A DNA stretch of 64,000 bases, taken from NCBI RefSeq assembly GCF_900112675.1, contig NZ_FOMQ01000016.1, forward strand, positions 45,733 to 109,732, written 5' to 3'. This DNA is from Paracidovorax konjaci. Its GTDB lineage: Bacteria > Pseudomonadota > Gammaproteobacteria > Burkholderiales > Burkholderiaceae_C. The notes under the pieces were generated by a model. It saw nothing but the letters and a program-made list of their open reading frames with translations. It did not search any database and was not told the origin of the DNA. The position numbers and the translations under genes are program-made. This document shows, in pieces, positions 19,758 through 27,129 of this stretch (its first letter is position 1; each line of letters opens with the position of its first letter).

Positions 19758-21716
19758 TCAGGGGGCCGGCTGCAGCAGCTGCGCCACGCGCTCGCGCAGC
19801 GCCTCGGGCTGCACGGCCCGGGCGGGCAGCGGCGCGCCCACGTGCAGCCCCACGCGGTTGAAGAGCCCGCGGCGGAAGGGCCGCGCCATGGCCGCGCCGT
19901 CCACGCGGCTGAAGAACGATCCCCACAGGTTGGTGAGCGCCATGGGCACGACCGGGGGCTCGACCCCTTCGGCGCGGGCGCGCTCCAGGATCTTCATGAT
20001 GCCGCCCTTGAAGGGCTGCAGCGTGCCGTCGCGCGTGATGCCGCCCTCGGGGAAGATGGCCAGCAGGTCGCCGCCGCGCAGCACCTGCGCGGCGCGCTCG
20101 AAGGCGGCCTCGTAGATGGCCGGGTTCTCCTTCTGCGGCGCGATGGGGATCGCCTTGGCGAGGCGGAACAGCCAGCCCAGCACCGGCACGCGGAAGATGC
20201 GGTGGTCCATCACGAAGTAGATGGGCCGCGGGCTCGCGGCCATGAGCAGCACGGCATCGACGAAGCTCACGTGGTTGCAGGCCAGCAGCGCCGCGCCCTG
20301 CGTGGGGATGTGCGCATCGCCCTGCACCCGGAAGCGGTACACCAGCCGCGAGAGCACCCAGGCCACGAAGCGCAGCAGGTATTCGGGCACGATGAGGAAG
20401 ATGTAGCCCGCCACGATGGCGTTGGCGATGCCGGTGAAGAGGAACACCTGCGGAATGCTGAACTTCGCCGCCAGCAGCGCGCCCGCGATGACCGAGCTGG
20501 CGATCATGAACAGCGCGTTCAGGATGTTGTTGGCCGCGATGATGCGCGCGCGGTGCGTGGGCTGGCTGCGCATCTGGATCAGCGCGTACATGGGCACGCT
20601 GTAGAGGCCCGCGAACAGCGAGAGCAGCAGCAGGTCGGCCATCACGCGCCAGTGCGCGGGCTGGGCGATGAAGGCCGCGATGCCCATGGCCGGCGCGGGC
20701 GGCAGGCCGCGCGACGCGAAGTACAGGTCGATGGCGAACACGCTCATGCCGATGGCGCCCAGCGGCACCAGGCCGATCTCCACGTGCCGGCGCGAGAGCA
20801 CCTCGCACAGCAGCGAGCCGATGCCGATGCCCACCGAGAACACCACGAGCAGCAGCGAGGCCACGCGCTCGTCGCCGTGCAGCACGTCCTTGGCGAAGCT
20901 CGGGAACTGCGACAGGAACACCGCGCCGAAGAACCACATCCAGCTGATGCCCAGCAGCGAGCGGAACACCACCACGTTGCCGTGCGCGAGCTTCAGGTTG
21001 CGCCAGGTCTCGGAGAACGGGTTCCAGTTGATGACGAGGCCCGGGTCGGTGGCCGGCGCGCTCGGGATGAACTGCGCGACGGCCCGGCCCGCAAGCGCGA
21101 TGGCGACGCACGCCGCCGCCACCCAGGCATGGCCCACGCCGGGCAGCGCCACCAGCAGGCCGCCGGCCACCTGGCCGAGCAGGATGGCCACGAAGGTGCC
21201 CATCTCCACCATGCCGTTGCCGCCCGTCAGCTCGCGCTCGGAGAGCACCTGCGGCATGTAGGCGAACTTCACCGGCCCGAACAGCGTGGAGTGCAGGCCC
21301 ATGAGGAAGGTGCAGGCCAGCAGCACCACCGGGCTGGCCGCCAGGAAGCCCCAGGCGGCCACCAGCATGATGGCCACCTCCAGGTTCTTCACGAAGCGGA
21401 TCATCCGCGTCTTGTCGATCTTGTCGGTGAGCTGGCCCGAGGTGGCCGAGAACAGCAGGAACGGCAGGATGAAGAGCGCCCCGATCACGAGGCCCGCCAT
21501 CGAGGGCGGCATCCACGACACGCTGAGCTGGTAGGTCACCATCACCGTGAAGGCGAACTTGAAGAGGTTGTCGTTCGCGGCGCCGGCGAATTGCGTCCAG
21601 AAGAACGGCGCGAACCGCCGCTGGCGCAGCAGCGCGAACTGGTTGGGGTGCTCGCCATGGCCACCCGGAGGTGCCGCCATGTCGGTCGCCGCGATGCGGA
21701 CTGGGCTCTCGCTCAT
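19758..21716 (-). CDS. MFS lysophospholipid transporter fused to PlsC acyltransferase
   Basis: The product has 652 residues and two domains. Residues about 20-420 form a 12-TM major-facilitator domain of the LplT type (FAPFFWTQFAGAANDNLFKFAF, the 'N-D-N' signature, and GPVKFAYMPQVL). Residues about 435-640 are a PlsC-like 1-acylglycerol-3-phosphate acyltransferase with NHVSFVDAV (HxxxxD) and FPEGGITRDG. This is the inner-membrane lysophospholipid flip-and-reacylate module; unlike many relatives it has no third, acyl-ACP synthetase domain. ATG 21716 follows AGGAG at 6 nt. It is probably co-transcribed with the CREST-type gene upstream (25-nt gap). Confidence 0.88.
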   Translation of the reverse strand: MSESPVRIAATDMAAPPGGHGEHPNQFALLRQRRFAPFFWTQFAGAANDNLFKFAFTVMVTYQLSVSWMPPSMAGLVIGALFILPFLLFSATSGQLTDKIDKTRMIRFVKNLEVAIMLVAAWGFLAASPVVLLACTFLMGLHSTLFGPVKFAYMPQVLSERELTGGNGMVEMGTFVAILLGQVAGGLLVALPGVGHAWVAAACVAIALAGRAVAQFIPSAPATDPGLVINWNPFSETWRNLKLAHGNVVVFRSLLGISWMWFFGAVFLSQFPSFAKDVLHGDERVASLLLVVFSVGIGIGSLLCEVLSRRHVEIGLVPLGAIGMSVFAIDLYFASRGLPPAPAMGIAAFIAQPAHWRVMADLLLLSLFAGLYSVPMYALIQMRSQPTHRARIIAANNILNALFMIASSVIAGALLAAKFSIPQVFLFTGIANAIVAGYIFLIVPEYLLRFVAWVLSRLVYRFRVQGDAHIPTQGAALLACNHVSFVDAVLLMAASPRPIYFVMDHRIFRVPVLGWLFRLAKAIPIAPQKENPAIYEAAFERAAQVLRGGDLLAIFPEGGITRDGTLQPFKGGIMKILERARAEGVEPPVVPMALTNLWGSFFSRVDGAAMARPFRRGLFNRVGLHVGAPLPARAVQPEALRERVAQLLQPAP

Positions 21717-21741
21717 GCCGTGCTCCTGGGGGTGTATCGAA

Positions 21742-22626
21742 TCATTTCGCCTCCGCGCTGGGCGGCATTGTGCCTTCGCGGCGGCCCCGCCAGGGCGTGC
21801 CGCGCTCGCACCGCGCGAAGTACCGCCGGTGCCCGAGCGCCGACAGCACCGGCCATGCGGCCATCGCCGCCGCGAGGTGCTTGAGGCTGTGGCCCGAGAC
21901 GCACTGCGACGTGGCCGCGAACACCGCCGCGTCGCCGGCCTCCAGCAGCTTGGCGAGCGCATACCAGCCGACCACCGCGGCCAGCGAAAAGCCCAGTCGC
22001 CCCGGCAGCGGCGCGCGGCCTGCGCCTCGGTCACGCGCCGCATCGGCGGCCAGCGCCAGCAGGAGCAGCATGCCGCCGCCCTGCACCAGCCCCCAAGGCC
22101 ACAGGTTGCCCGTGATGCCCCAGCTGCGCAGCGCCGCCCACCCGCCCGCCAGCACCGCCACCGCCGTGAGGGCTGCGGCCCGCGCGCCGATGCGCTCGTC
22201 CACCGCGAGCGCCAGCATGCCGGCGAAGGCCACGAGCATGCCCGCACGGTCGGCCAGCAGCGTGATGCCGTGGGGCTGCCAGTGGTAGAGCGCCGAGCCC
22301 GCCGCCGTGAGCAGCAGCCCCGTGAAGAACACGCCCGCCGCGCCGGCCGTGGCCCCGCGCAGCGCCCCCTCGCGCAGCCGCGCCGCGAGGCGCGCCAGGC
22401 CCGCGATGCCCAGCACCGCGAACGGAAGGTTGGTGAGCACGTCCATGGCGTGGGGCAGGCCCCAGAGCGTGCGCTGGTCCGCATAGGCATGGGCCTGCGC
22501 ACCGGCCGCGACGAACGGGCCGGCCAGCGCCACGGCCAGGCAGGCCAGCAGCGCGGCGCAGAGCGCGCCTTCGCGGCGCGAAAGCCGCAGCGGGGCGGCG
22601 GAAGGGGCGTTGGAGGAACGGTGCAT
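21742..22626 (-). CDS. CREST/alkaline-ceramidase-like membrane protein
   Basis: This is a 294-residue integral membrane protein with about seven hydrophobic segments. Three short motifs recall the CREST hydrolase superfamily, to which alkaline ceramidases and PAQR receptors belong: GSALYHWQP (Ser and His), ITLLADRAGM (Asp), and SGHSLKHLAAA (two His). These would form a metal site at the membrane surface. A lipid amide substrate is possible given the neighbouring phospholipid reacylation gene, but this is inference. ATG 22626 begins a basic N-terminal stretch before the first TM helix. It is divergent from the HTH gene at 22744. Confidence 0.7.
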   Translation of the reverse strand: MHRSSNAPSAAPLRLSRREGALCAALLACLAVALAGPFVAAGAQAHAYADQRTLWGLPHAMDVLTNLPFAVLGIAGLARLAARLREGALRGATAGAAGVFFTGLLLTAAGSALYHWQPHGITLLADRAGMLVAFAGMLALAVDERIGARAAALTAVAVLAGGWAALRSWGITGNLWPWGLVQGGGMLLLLALAADAARDRGAGRAPLPGRLGFSLAAVVGWYALAKLLEAGDAAVFAATSQCVSGHSLKHLAAAMAAWPVLSALGHRRYFARCERGTPWRGRREGTMPPSAEAK

Positions 22627-22743
22627 GGAAGAAAAAAGGGCGTGGATGGAAGTGCCGGCAGTCTGGCGCACTGCCCCACGGAGGCATCGATTTTCGCAAC
22701 CCACAGCTCGAACCGATTCCCGGAGTATCCATAATCGATACCC

Positions 22744-23475
22744 ATGAGCACCACTGCCGACCTCGTCGCCGCCCTGAAGAAGGAACTCAAGGCCGCGCAC
22801 ATGACCTACGCCGACCTCGCCCAGGCGCTGGGCATGGCCGAATCCAGCGTCAAGCGCATGCTGGCCAAGGGCGACATGCCGCTGTCGCGCATCGATGCGA
22901 TCTGCCGCGCGCTGCGGCTGGATTTTGCCGACCTGGCGCGGCGCGTGGCCGACAGCCAGCCGCTGCTAGACCAGCTCACCCTGGAGCAGGAGCGCGCGGT
23001 GGTGGCCGACAAGAAGCTGCTGCTCATGGCCATCTGCGTGCTGAGCCAGTGGACGCTGGAGCAGATCCTGGGCACCTACCGGCTCTCGGAGGCGGAGGGC
23101 GTGAAGTACCTCGCGCAGCTCGACCGCATCGGCATCATCGAGCTGCGCCCCCTCAACCGCTACCGGCTCAAGCTGGGCAAGACCTTCCGCTGGCGCCCGC
23201 ACGGCCCGGTGATGCACTACTTCCGCGACCATGCGCTGCTCGACTACTTCGCGGGCAGCTTCGACGGCCCCGGCGAGGGCGTGCTGATGGTGCACGGGGC
23301 CATCAGCCGCAGCCTGGCGCCGGCCTTCCAGGAGCGCATCCAGCGCGTGGCGCACGATTTCGCGCAGCAGCACCTGGCCGACCAGCGCCTGCCCGAAGGC
23401 GAGCGCGAGGGCTACACCGTGCTGCTGGCGATGCGCAGCTGGGAGTTCGAGGTGTTCACCGCGATGCGCCGCTGA
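22744..23475 (+). CDS. HTH (XRE-type) transcriptional regulator, 243 aa
   Basis: The N-terminal 70 residues form a Cro/CI-type helix-turn-helix (MTYADLAQALGMAESSVKRMLAKGDMPLSRIDAICRAL). The remaining part is a winged-helix-like and helical segment (LSQWTLEQILGTYRLSEAEGVKYLAQLDRIGIIELRPLNRYRLKLGKTFRWRPHGPVMHYFRDH). It has no sensor domain that I recognise. The ATG follows CATAAT by 8 nt and lacks a Shine-Dalgarno site, which suggests a leaderless transcript and possible autoregulation. It is divergent from the CREST/LplT-PlsC unit, which it might control. Confidence 0.85.
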   Translation: MSTTADLVAALKKELKAAHMTYADLAQALGMAESSVKRMLAKGDMPLSRIDAICRALRLDFADLARRVADSQPLLDQLTLEQERAVVADKKLLLMAICVLSQWTLEQILGTYRLSEAEGVKYLAQLDRIGIIELRPLNRYRLKLGKTFRWRPHGPVMHYFRDHALLDYFAGSFDGPGEGVLMVHGAISRSLAPAFQERIQRVAHDFAQQHLADQRLPEGEREGYTVLLAMRSWEFEVFTAMRR

Positions 23476-23504
23476 AGGGGGCGGACCGGCCGCCCCATGC
23501 CGCG

Positions 23505-24263
23505 TCAGCGCCGGAAGTTCTGGCGCAGCGCGCTGCAGATGCAGGCCGCCAGCTCTTCCTGCTGCTCGATGCCGAACTGGACGGACCGGTCGAAGTTGCG
23601 CGCCCAGGTGATGCGCCGCAGCGATGGATCCACCAGCCGTATCGATGCGCGGATGCGGCCCTCGTCGATGCGCACGCTGCCTTCGACACGGTGGTGCGCG
23701 CAGCGCGCGGCCGCGCCGGCCGGTGCGGGCGACGGCCCCGAGGGCATGAGCACGGCGCCGAACGACTTGAAGAGCTGCTCCAGCAGCTCTTCGTACAGGC
23801 CGTCCGCGAAGGCCTGCCCGTCCATGCGCTCGGCGATGTAGTGGATGGGCTGCACCACCAGCAGATGGTCGGAGCCCGCGCCCCCGGCGGCGTCGCGGCG
23901 GCGCCGGAGCACGGGCATGTAGGTGCCGACGGGGATATGGATCTCGATGTCCTGGGGCGGCTCATGGGCCGCGTAGTAGGCCTCCAGCCGCTGCCGCAGG
24001 CGCCCCACCTGCACCCGCACGATGGGGTCCTCCGCCGGCAGGAACACCGCGGGCTCGCGGTCGAACACCTCGATGCCGATGGCGTATTCGCTGGTGTTGC
24101 GGCTGTCGCCGGCGATGGCCTGCGCCACGAGAAAGCGCAGCAGCCTCTGCATCCGGTGCGCTTTGGTGAAGCACTCGCTCCGCATGATCGCATCGCACGC
24201 GGAGCGGACATCGTCTTCTTTGATTTCCTCGGTTCCGTCTTTCAAAGTCATTCCCTCATTCAT
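23505..24263 (-). CDS. Winged-helix/TolB-like regulator divergent from reb-like cluster
   Basis: The 252-residue product begins with the compact domain often found at the N-terminus of adenylate-cyclase-like or TPR regulators. Its features are MQRLLRFLVAQAIAG, SEYAIGIEVFDREPA, DPIVRVQVGRLRQRLEAYYA and IHIPVGTYMPVL. The second half (about 120-250) resembles a TolB-N-like segment: ADGLYEELLEQLF...VEGSVRIDEGRIRASIRLVDPS...WARNFDRS. A regulator role is inferred from the N-terminal winged-helix domain and from its position divergent to the reb-like genes. The start at 24263 is not certain; MTLKDG at 24251 is an alternative, and neither has a clear ribosome site. Confidence 0.65.
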   Translation of the reverse strand: MNEGMTLKDGTEEIKEDDVRSACDAIMRSECFTKAHRMQRLLRFLVAQAIAGDSRNTSEYAIGIEVFDREPAVFLPAEDPIVRVQVGRLRQRLEAYYAAHEPPQDIEIHIPVGTYMPVLRRRRDAAGGAGSDHLLVVQPIHYIAERMDGQAFADGLYEELLEQLFKSFGAVLMPSGPSPAPAGAAARCAHHRVEGSVRIDEGRIRASIRLVDPSLRRITWARNFDRSVQFGIEQQEELAACICSALRQNFRR

Positions 24264-24282
24264 GTGTTCGCTTGTTATGTGA

Positions 24283-24321
24283 GGGAGCCCGGCAGGCGGC
24301 GCCACCGCCTGCCGGGCTCCC
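24283..24321. promoter_or_regulatory. Perfect 17-bp inverted repeat in the divergent control region
   Basis: GGGAGCCCGGCAGGCGG (24283-24299) pairs exactly with 24305-24321 across a 5-nt CGCCA loop. It starts 20 nt upstream of the regulator's start codon and about 260 nt before the first reb-like gene. It could be a hairpin in the regulator's 5' leader, a repressor site or a terminator. No T-run follows on either strand, which argues against a terminator. Confidence 0.6.
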
Positions 24322-24578
24322 GCGAAAAGCTTCGCACGAATCGCGGGAGAACGGAGGTGGGCACATCGGCCCGCGGGGCTGGCGTTGATACGTGGCGTGC
24401 AACGGCCGGAGCCGGGGAAGGCACGCACCGCCCCGTGGCCCCTGGGCCGCGCGGCTACGGTAACGCTGCGGCAGGCTTAACCGTAACGATACCTTCCCAT
24501 GCCGCAGCCCCGGAAATAAGATGCCCTCCAGCTCGCGACACCACCACCGCGGCATACAACAGAACATTGGAGGGGTCC
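24322..24578 (+). promoter_or_regulatory. Upstream region of the reb-like cluster
   Basis: This 257-nt stretch carries no gene and must hold the promoter of the plus-strand cluster. Two near-identical octamers, CGGTAACG and CCGTAACG, lie about 25 bp apart (near 24455 and 24480), a spacing that could serve activator binding. No consensus -35/-10 pair is convincing. A GGAGGGG ribosome site precedes the ATG at 24579. Confidence 0.35.
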
Positions 24579-24896
24579 ATGTCAGATTCGCTTCCCGCGG
24601 ATGTCATCCAGGCCATCGCGATATCGAACGCGAAGTCCATCGGAGAGCAGCCGGCCATCCTGGCGAACCTCGCGCTGGCGCAGCAGATCTTCAACCAGAA
24701 CATGCAGCAGCAGATCGCGCTGAGCCAGCAGCAGGCGATGAACCAGGTGCAGATGGCCGCCACGGCCAAGAGCGTCGCCATGATCGACAACTGCAAGAAC
24801 CAGGGCGCGATCGATCAGATGGTCAAGGACATCGAGAAGCTGATCCGCGACATGGACCTGATCCAGATGCAGAACCGGTCTTCCGGCAGCGGCTGA
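24579..24896 (+). CDS. RebB-like ('killing trait') protein 1
   Basis: The 105-residue product opens with the core shared by all four paralogues here: AIAISNAKSIGEQPAILANLA, then a Gln/Asn/Ala-rich helix (FNQNMQQQIALSQQQAMNQVQ). The pattern N-x-K-x(3)-E-x-P-A ... QQ matches RebB/R-body proteins, small subunits that polymerise into contractile ribbons in Caedibacter and relatives. The tail differs from the other three: it lacks the PLEARSAVD segment and has KDIEKLIRDMDLIQMQ instead. It has a strong GGAGGGG ribosome site. The family assignment rests on pattern recognition, not alignment scores. Confidence 0.55.
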   Translation: MSDSLPADVIQAIAISNAKSIGEQPAILANLALAQQIFNQNMQQQIALSQQQAMNQVQMAATAKSVAMIDNCKNQGAIDQMVKDIEKLIRDMDLIQMQNRSSGSG

Positions 24897-25051
24897 AGCC
24901 CGCCGCCGGCCCCGCAGCCCGCGCCCCCCATTCCACGCATGCCCTTCGCGCCGCCCTTGCCGGTCGGCGCGGAACCATCCTCCCCATTCCGGGGCGGCGG
25001 TAGGCAAGCCGCCATTTCACTTCAACAAACTGACCAACGAGGAGAAGAACC

Positions 25052-25363
25052 ATGGCTTTGAACGAAGAAGTAGTGAGCGCCGTCGCCATCGGCAACCTGA
25101 AGGCGATTTCGGAACAGCCCGCGATGCTGTCCAACCTGGCCTACTCGAACACGGTGGCCAACACCAACCTGTCGCAGCAGAACGCGGTGGCGAACCAGCA
25201 GGCGATGAACGAGCTGGGCATCTCCATCGTTGCCAAGGCGTCCAACACGGTGAGCAACCTGGGCCCTCTGGAAGCCCGCTCCGCGGTGGACATCCTGACC
25301 AATAACGAGCTGGCGCAGACCATCGCCGACATGAAGGCCACCCTGCAGGCCTTCAAGGGCTGA
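25052..25363 (+). CDS. RebB-like ('killing trait') protein 2
   Basis: The 103-residue product contains VVSAVAIGNLKAISEQPAML, SNLAYSNTVANTNLSQQNAVANQQAMNELG, and the tail PLEARSAVDILTNNELAQTIADMKATLQAF. It is about 80% identical by eye to the first 100 residues of the next gene, so the two are recent duplicates. The composition (Asn, Gln, Ala; no Cys, few charges) fits a self-assembling ribbon subunit, as in R-bodies. It has a GAGGAGAA ribosome site and lies 155 nt after gene 1, with a GC-rich inverted repeat (GGCGG...CCGCC) between them that may adjust expression. Confidence 0.55.
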   Translation: MALNEEVVSAVAIGNLKAISEQPAMLSNLAYSNTVANTNLSQQNAVANQQAMNELGISIVAKASNTVSNLGPLEARSAVDILTNNELAQTIADMKATLQAFKG

Positions 25364-25401
25364 TCAACCGGCTCCACGGGGCCTGAAACGGAGGGCAGAA
25401 C

Positions 25402-25905
25402 ATGCTTGACGAACAAGTGGTGAGCGCGGTCGCGATCGGCAATCTGAAAGCGATTTCGGAACAGCCGGCCATGCTGTCCAACCTCGCTTATTCCAACGTG
25501 GTGGCGACCAGCAACCTCGGGCAGCAGAACGCGGTGGCCAACCAGCGCGCGGTCGGCGAACTCGGATTGCCGCTGGTGGCCAAGGCGACCAACACCATCA
25601 GCAACGTCGGCCCGCTGGAGGCCCGCGCTGCGGTGGATGTCCTGACGAACGACGAACTCGCGCAGACCATCGCCGACCTCAAGAGCGTGCTGGACGCATT
25701 TGCGGGGCCGTCCGGCGCAAGGCTGCCGAAGGATCTTCTGAAGGAGATCCGGGCGCTGGTCGACGTGGGCCTCAAGGTGGAGGCGGGGGTCCTGACCGTG
25801 CCCCCATCGGTCGACACGATCTTCATCCCCGGCAACATCGCCAAGGAAGACGTGCAGATCCTGATCGAGAACCGCGGCCTGATCCTCAAGGTCAGGCGCA
25901 AGTAA
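25402..25905 (+). CDS. RebB-like protein 3 with C-terminal extension
   Basis: The 167-residue product consists of a RebB-like core (residues 1-100) nearly identical to gene 2 and an added segment of about 65 residues. The extension, GARLPKDLLKEIRALVDVGLKVEAG followed by VPPSVDTIFIPGNIAKEDVQILIENRG, has a helix then short beta strands. It could be a cap, anchor or recruitment domain on an R-body-like polymer. ATG 25402 follows GGAGGG at 9 nt, 38 nt after gene 2. Known RebB proteins are about 80-120 residues, so the extension is unusual. Confidence 0.55.
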   Translation: MLDEQVVSAVAIGNLKAISEQPAMLSNLAYSNVVATSNLGQQNAVANQRAVGELGLPLVAKATNTISNVGPLEARAAVDVLTNDELAQTIADLKSVLDAFAGPSGARLPKDLLKEIRALVDVGLKVEAGVLTVPPSVDTIFIPGNIAKEDVQILIENRGLILKVRRK

Positions 25906-25967
25906 GCACCCACGGGTGATCGCGGGGCGGCCACCGGGCTGCCCCGCCTCTTTGCGAGGGAGGAAAC

Positions 25968-26318
25968 ATGGGAAGCATCGAAATCAAGGTGGCGGACGCA
26001 GCGCAGCAGGGCCTGCCCGGCGAGGTCACCGAAGCCGTCGCGCTGACCGGCGTGGCCACGGCGCAGCAGCCGGCGAACCTGTCCAACCTGGCGTATGCCA
26101 ACCAGGTGAGCAGCACCAACCTGAGCGCCCAGAACCAGGTCGCCCGGCAGGACGCCATGAACCGGCTCCACCACTCCATCCTGGCGAATGCCGTCAACCA
26201 GGTGCAGGACCTGCAACCGGCCACGGCGCGGTCCGCCGTGGCGGCATTCAGCGGCAACGAAACGGCCCAGGCGCTCGCCGACCTGCGGGCCGCCATCGAC
26301 GCCTTTCCCAGCCACTGA
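25968..26318 (+). CDS. RebB-like protein 4
   Basis: The 116-residue product has a 20-residue N-terminal extension and then the same core: EAVALTGVATAQQPANLSNLAYANQVSSTNLSAQNQVARQDAMNRL. It ends with TARSAVAAFSGNETAQALADLRAAIDAF, aligned with the tails of genes 2 and 3. It is the most diverged of the three long-tail paralogues, with LTGVATAQQPAN in place of IGNLKAISEQPAM. It has a strong ribosome site (GAGGGAGGAAAC). A 7-bp GC hairpin (25922-25928 with 25941-25947) separates it from gene 3 and may attenuate transcription. Confidence 0.55.
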   Translation: MGSIEIKVADAAQQGLPGEVTEAVALTGVATAQQPANLSNLAYANQVSSTNLSAQNQVARQDAMNRLHHSILANAVNQVQDLQPATARSAVAAFSGNETAQALADLRAAIDAFPSH

Positions 26319-26342
26319 AGGCACAACCCGAGGAGCAACGGC

Positions 26343-26681
26343 ATGGAACAGAACCCCGCCACCCTGGCCCCCATGGAGCAGCACAACCGCCTGCTCATGG
26401 CCCAGATCGACGGCCGGCTGCGCAGCGGCTTCGACGCCGCGCTGCAAAGCAGCGACTACTACGTGATCCGCAACAAGGCCACGGGCGTGCTCTCGGTGCT
26501 GGCATCGTCCACCATCCAGGACGACCACGACGTCGTCCAAGGGCCCGCGCCGTTTGCGCAGTGCATCGAGTTCGTCAATTCCTCCGTGGTCACGCGGATG
26601 GCCGAATCCGATGGCTGGACGCCGGCCCCCGCAGCCGCGCCGGCCGCGCAGGAAGCCGCCACCCAGGAAGGCACGCGATGA
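26343..26681 (+). CDS. Hypothetical small protein in reb-like cluster
   Basis: The 112-residue product begins 24 nt after the fourth RebB-like gene, behind a GAGGAGC ribosome site. It is not a RebB paralogue. The core DYYVIRNKATGVLSVLASSTIQDDHDVVQGPAPFAQCIEFVNSSVV looks like a small alpha/beta domain, and the last 25 residues are Ala/Pro/Glu-rich. Its stop overlaps the next start (ATGA), so the next protein is translationally coupled. No family is recognised. Confidence 0.65.
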   Translation: MEQNPATLAPMEQHNRLLMAQIDGRLRSGFDAALQSSDYYVIRNKATGVLSVLASSTIQDDHDVVQGPAPFAQCIEFVNSSVVTRMAESDGWTPAPAAAPAAQEAATQEGTR

Positions 26682-26881
26682 GCCAGCCCGAATCCATCCA
26701 GGAACTGGGCAAGGCCGCCGAGGACATCGCCGCGTCGATGACCAAGGTGGCCACGAACATCGCCCTGCTGGGCGTGGAAGGCAATGCCGACGAGCAGATG
26801 CGCATCATCACCGAGGAGAACAACAAGGTGCTGGACCGCATCCGCAAGCTCTACCACCTGCCGCCCACGTCGGGGAACTGA
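26678..26881 (+). CDS. Small helical protein (67 aa) in reb-like cluster
   Basis: The 67-residue product is coupled to the preceding gene by a 4-nt overlap. It is almost entirely helical: IQELGKAAEDIAASMTKVATNIALLGVE, then EQMRIITEENNKVLDRIRKLYHL. Two amphipathic helices suggest an adaptor or coiled-coil partner of a polymer. There is no signal peptide. No family is recognised. Confidence 0.6.
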   Translation: MSQPESIQELGKAAEDIAASMTKVATNIALLGVEGNADEQMRIITEENNKVLDRIRKLYHLPPTSGN

Positions 26882-26882
26882 C

Positions 26883-27107
26883 ATGGCGGCCACCGGCTCG
26901 ATCGTCGATGCGCCGCTCGCCGCCGCGGACGCGCTGAACGCCGTGGCGCTTCCGCGCGCAGAGACGTCCTACACGCTGATGGTGCAGGTGTTGCAGAGCG
27001 AGCAGCCTTCCCCGCTGATCTTCGGATCGCTGGCCCTGAGCGCCAGTGCGATCACCCAGAGCCTGGCGCTCTACGAAGCCACCATGGCCCGCGGCCGCGG
27101 CGGCTGA
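26883..27107 (+). CDS. Small protein (74 aa), possibly a shortened RebB relative
   Basis: The ATG lies 1 nt after the previous stop. The product has 74 residues. The second half (SEQPSPLIFGSLALSASAITQSLALYEATM) resembles the E-x-P ... LY/LA ... A-x-Q part of RebB-type proteins, but the similarity is short and could be chance. The N-terminus is Ala-rich. It continues the tight chain of small genes in this cluster. Confidence 0.55.
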   Translation: MAATGSIVDAPLAAADALNAVALPRAETSYTLMVQVLQSEQPSPLIFGSLALSASAITQSLALYEATMARGRGG

Positions 27108-27129
27108 CGCGAAGCCTGCTCTGCTTGCC

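Noticed and set aside
22621..22743. A dispersed-repeat copy before the HTH gene
   Set aside because: The phrase TATCCATAATCGATACC looks related to the tail but the hairpin and the GGCGGCATG end are missing.
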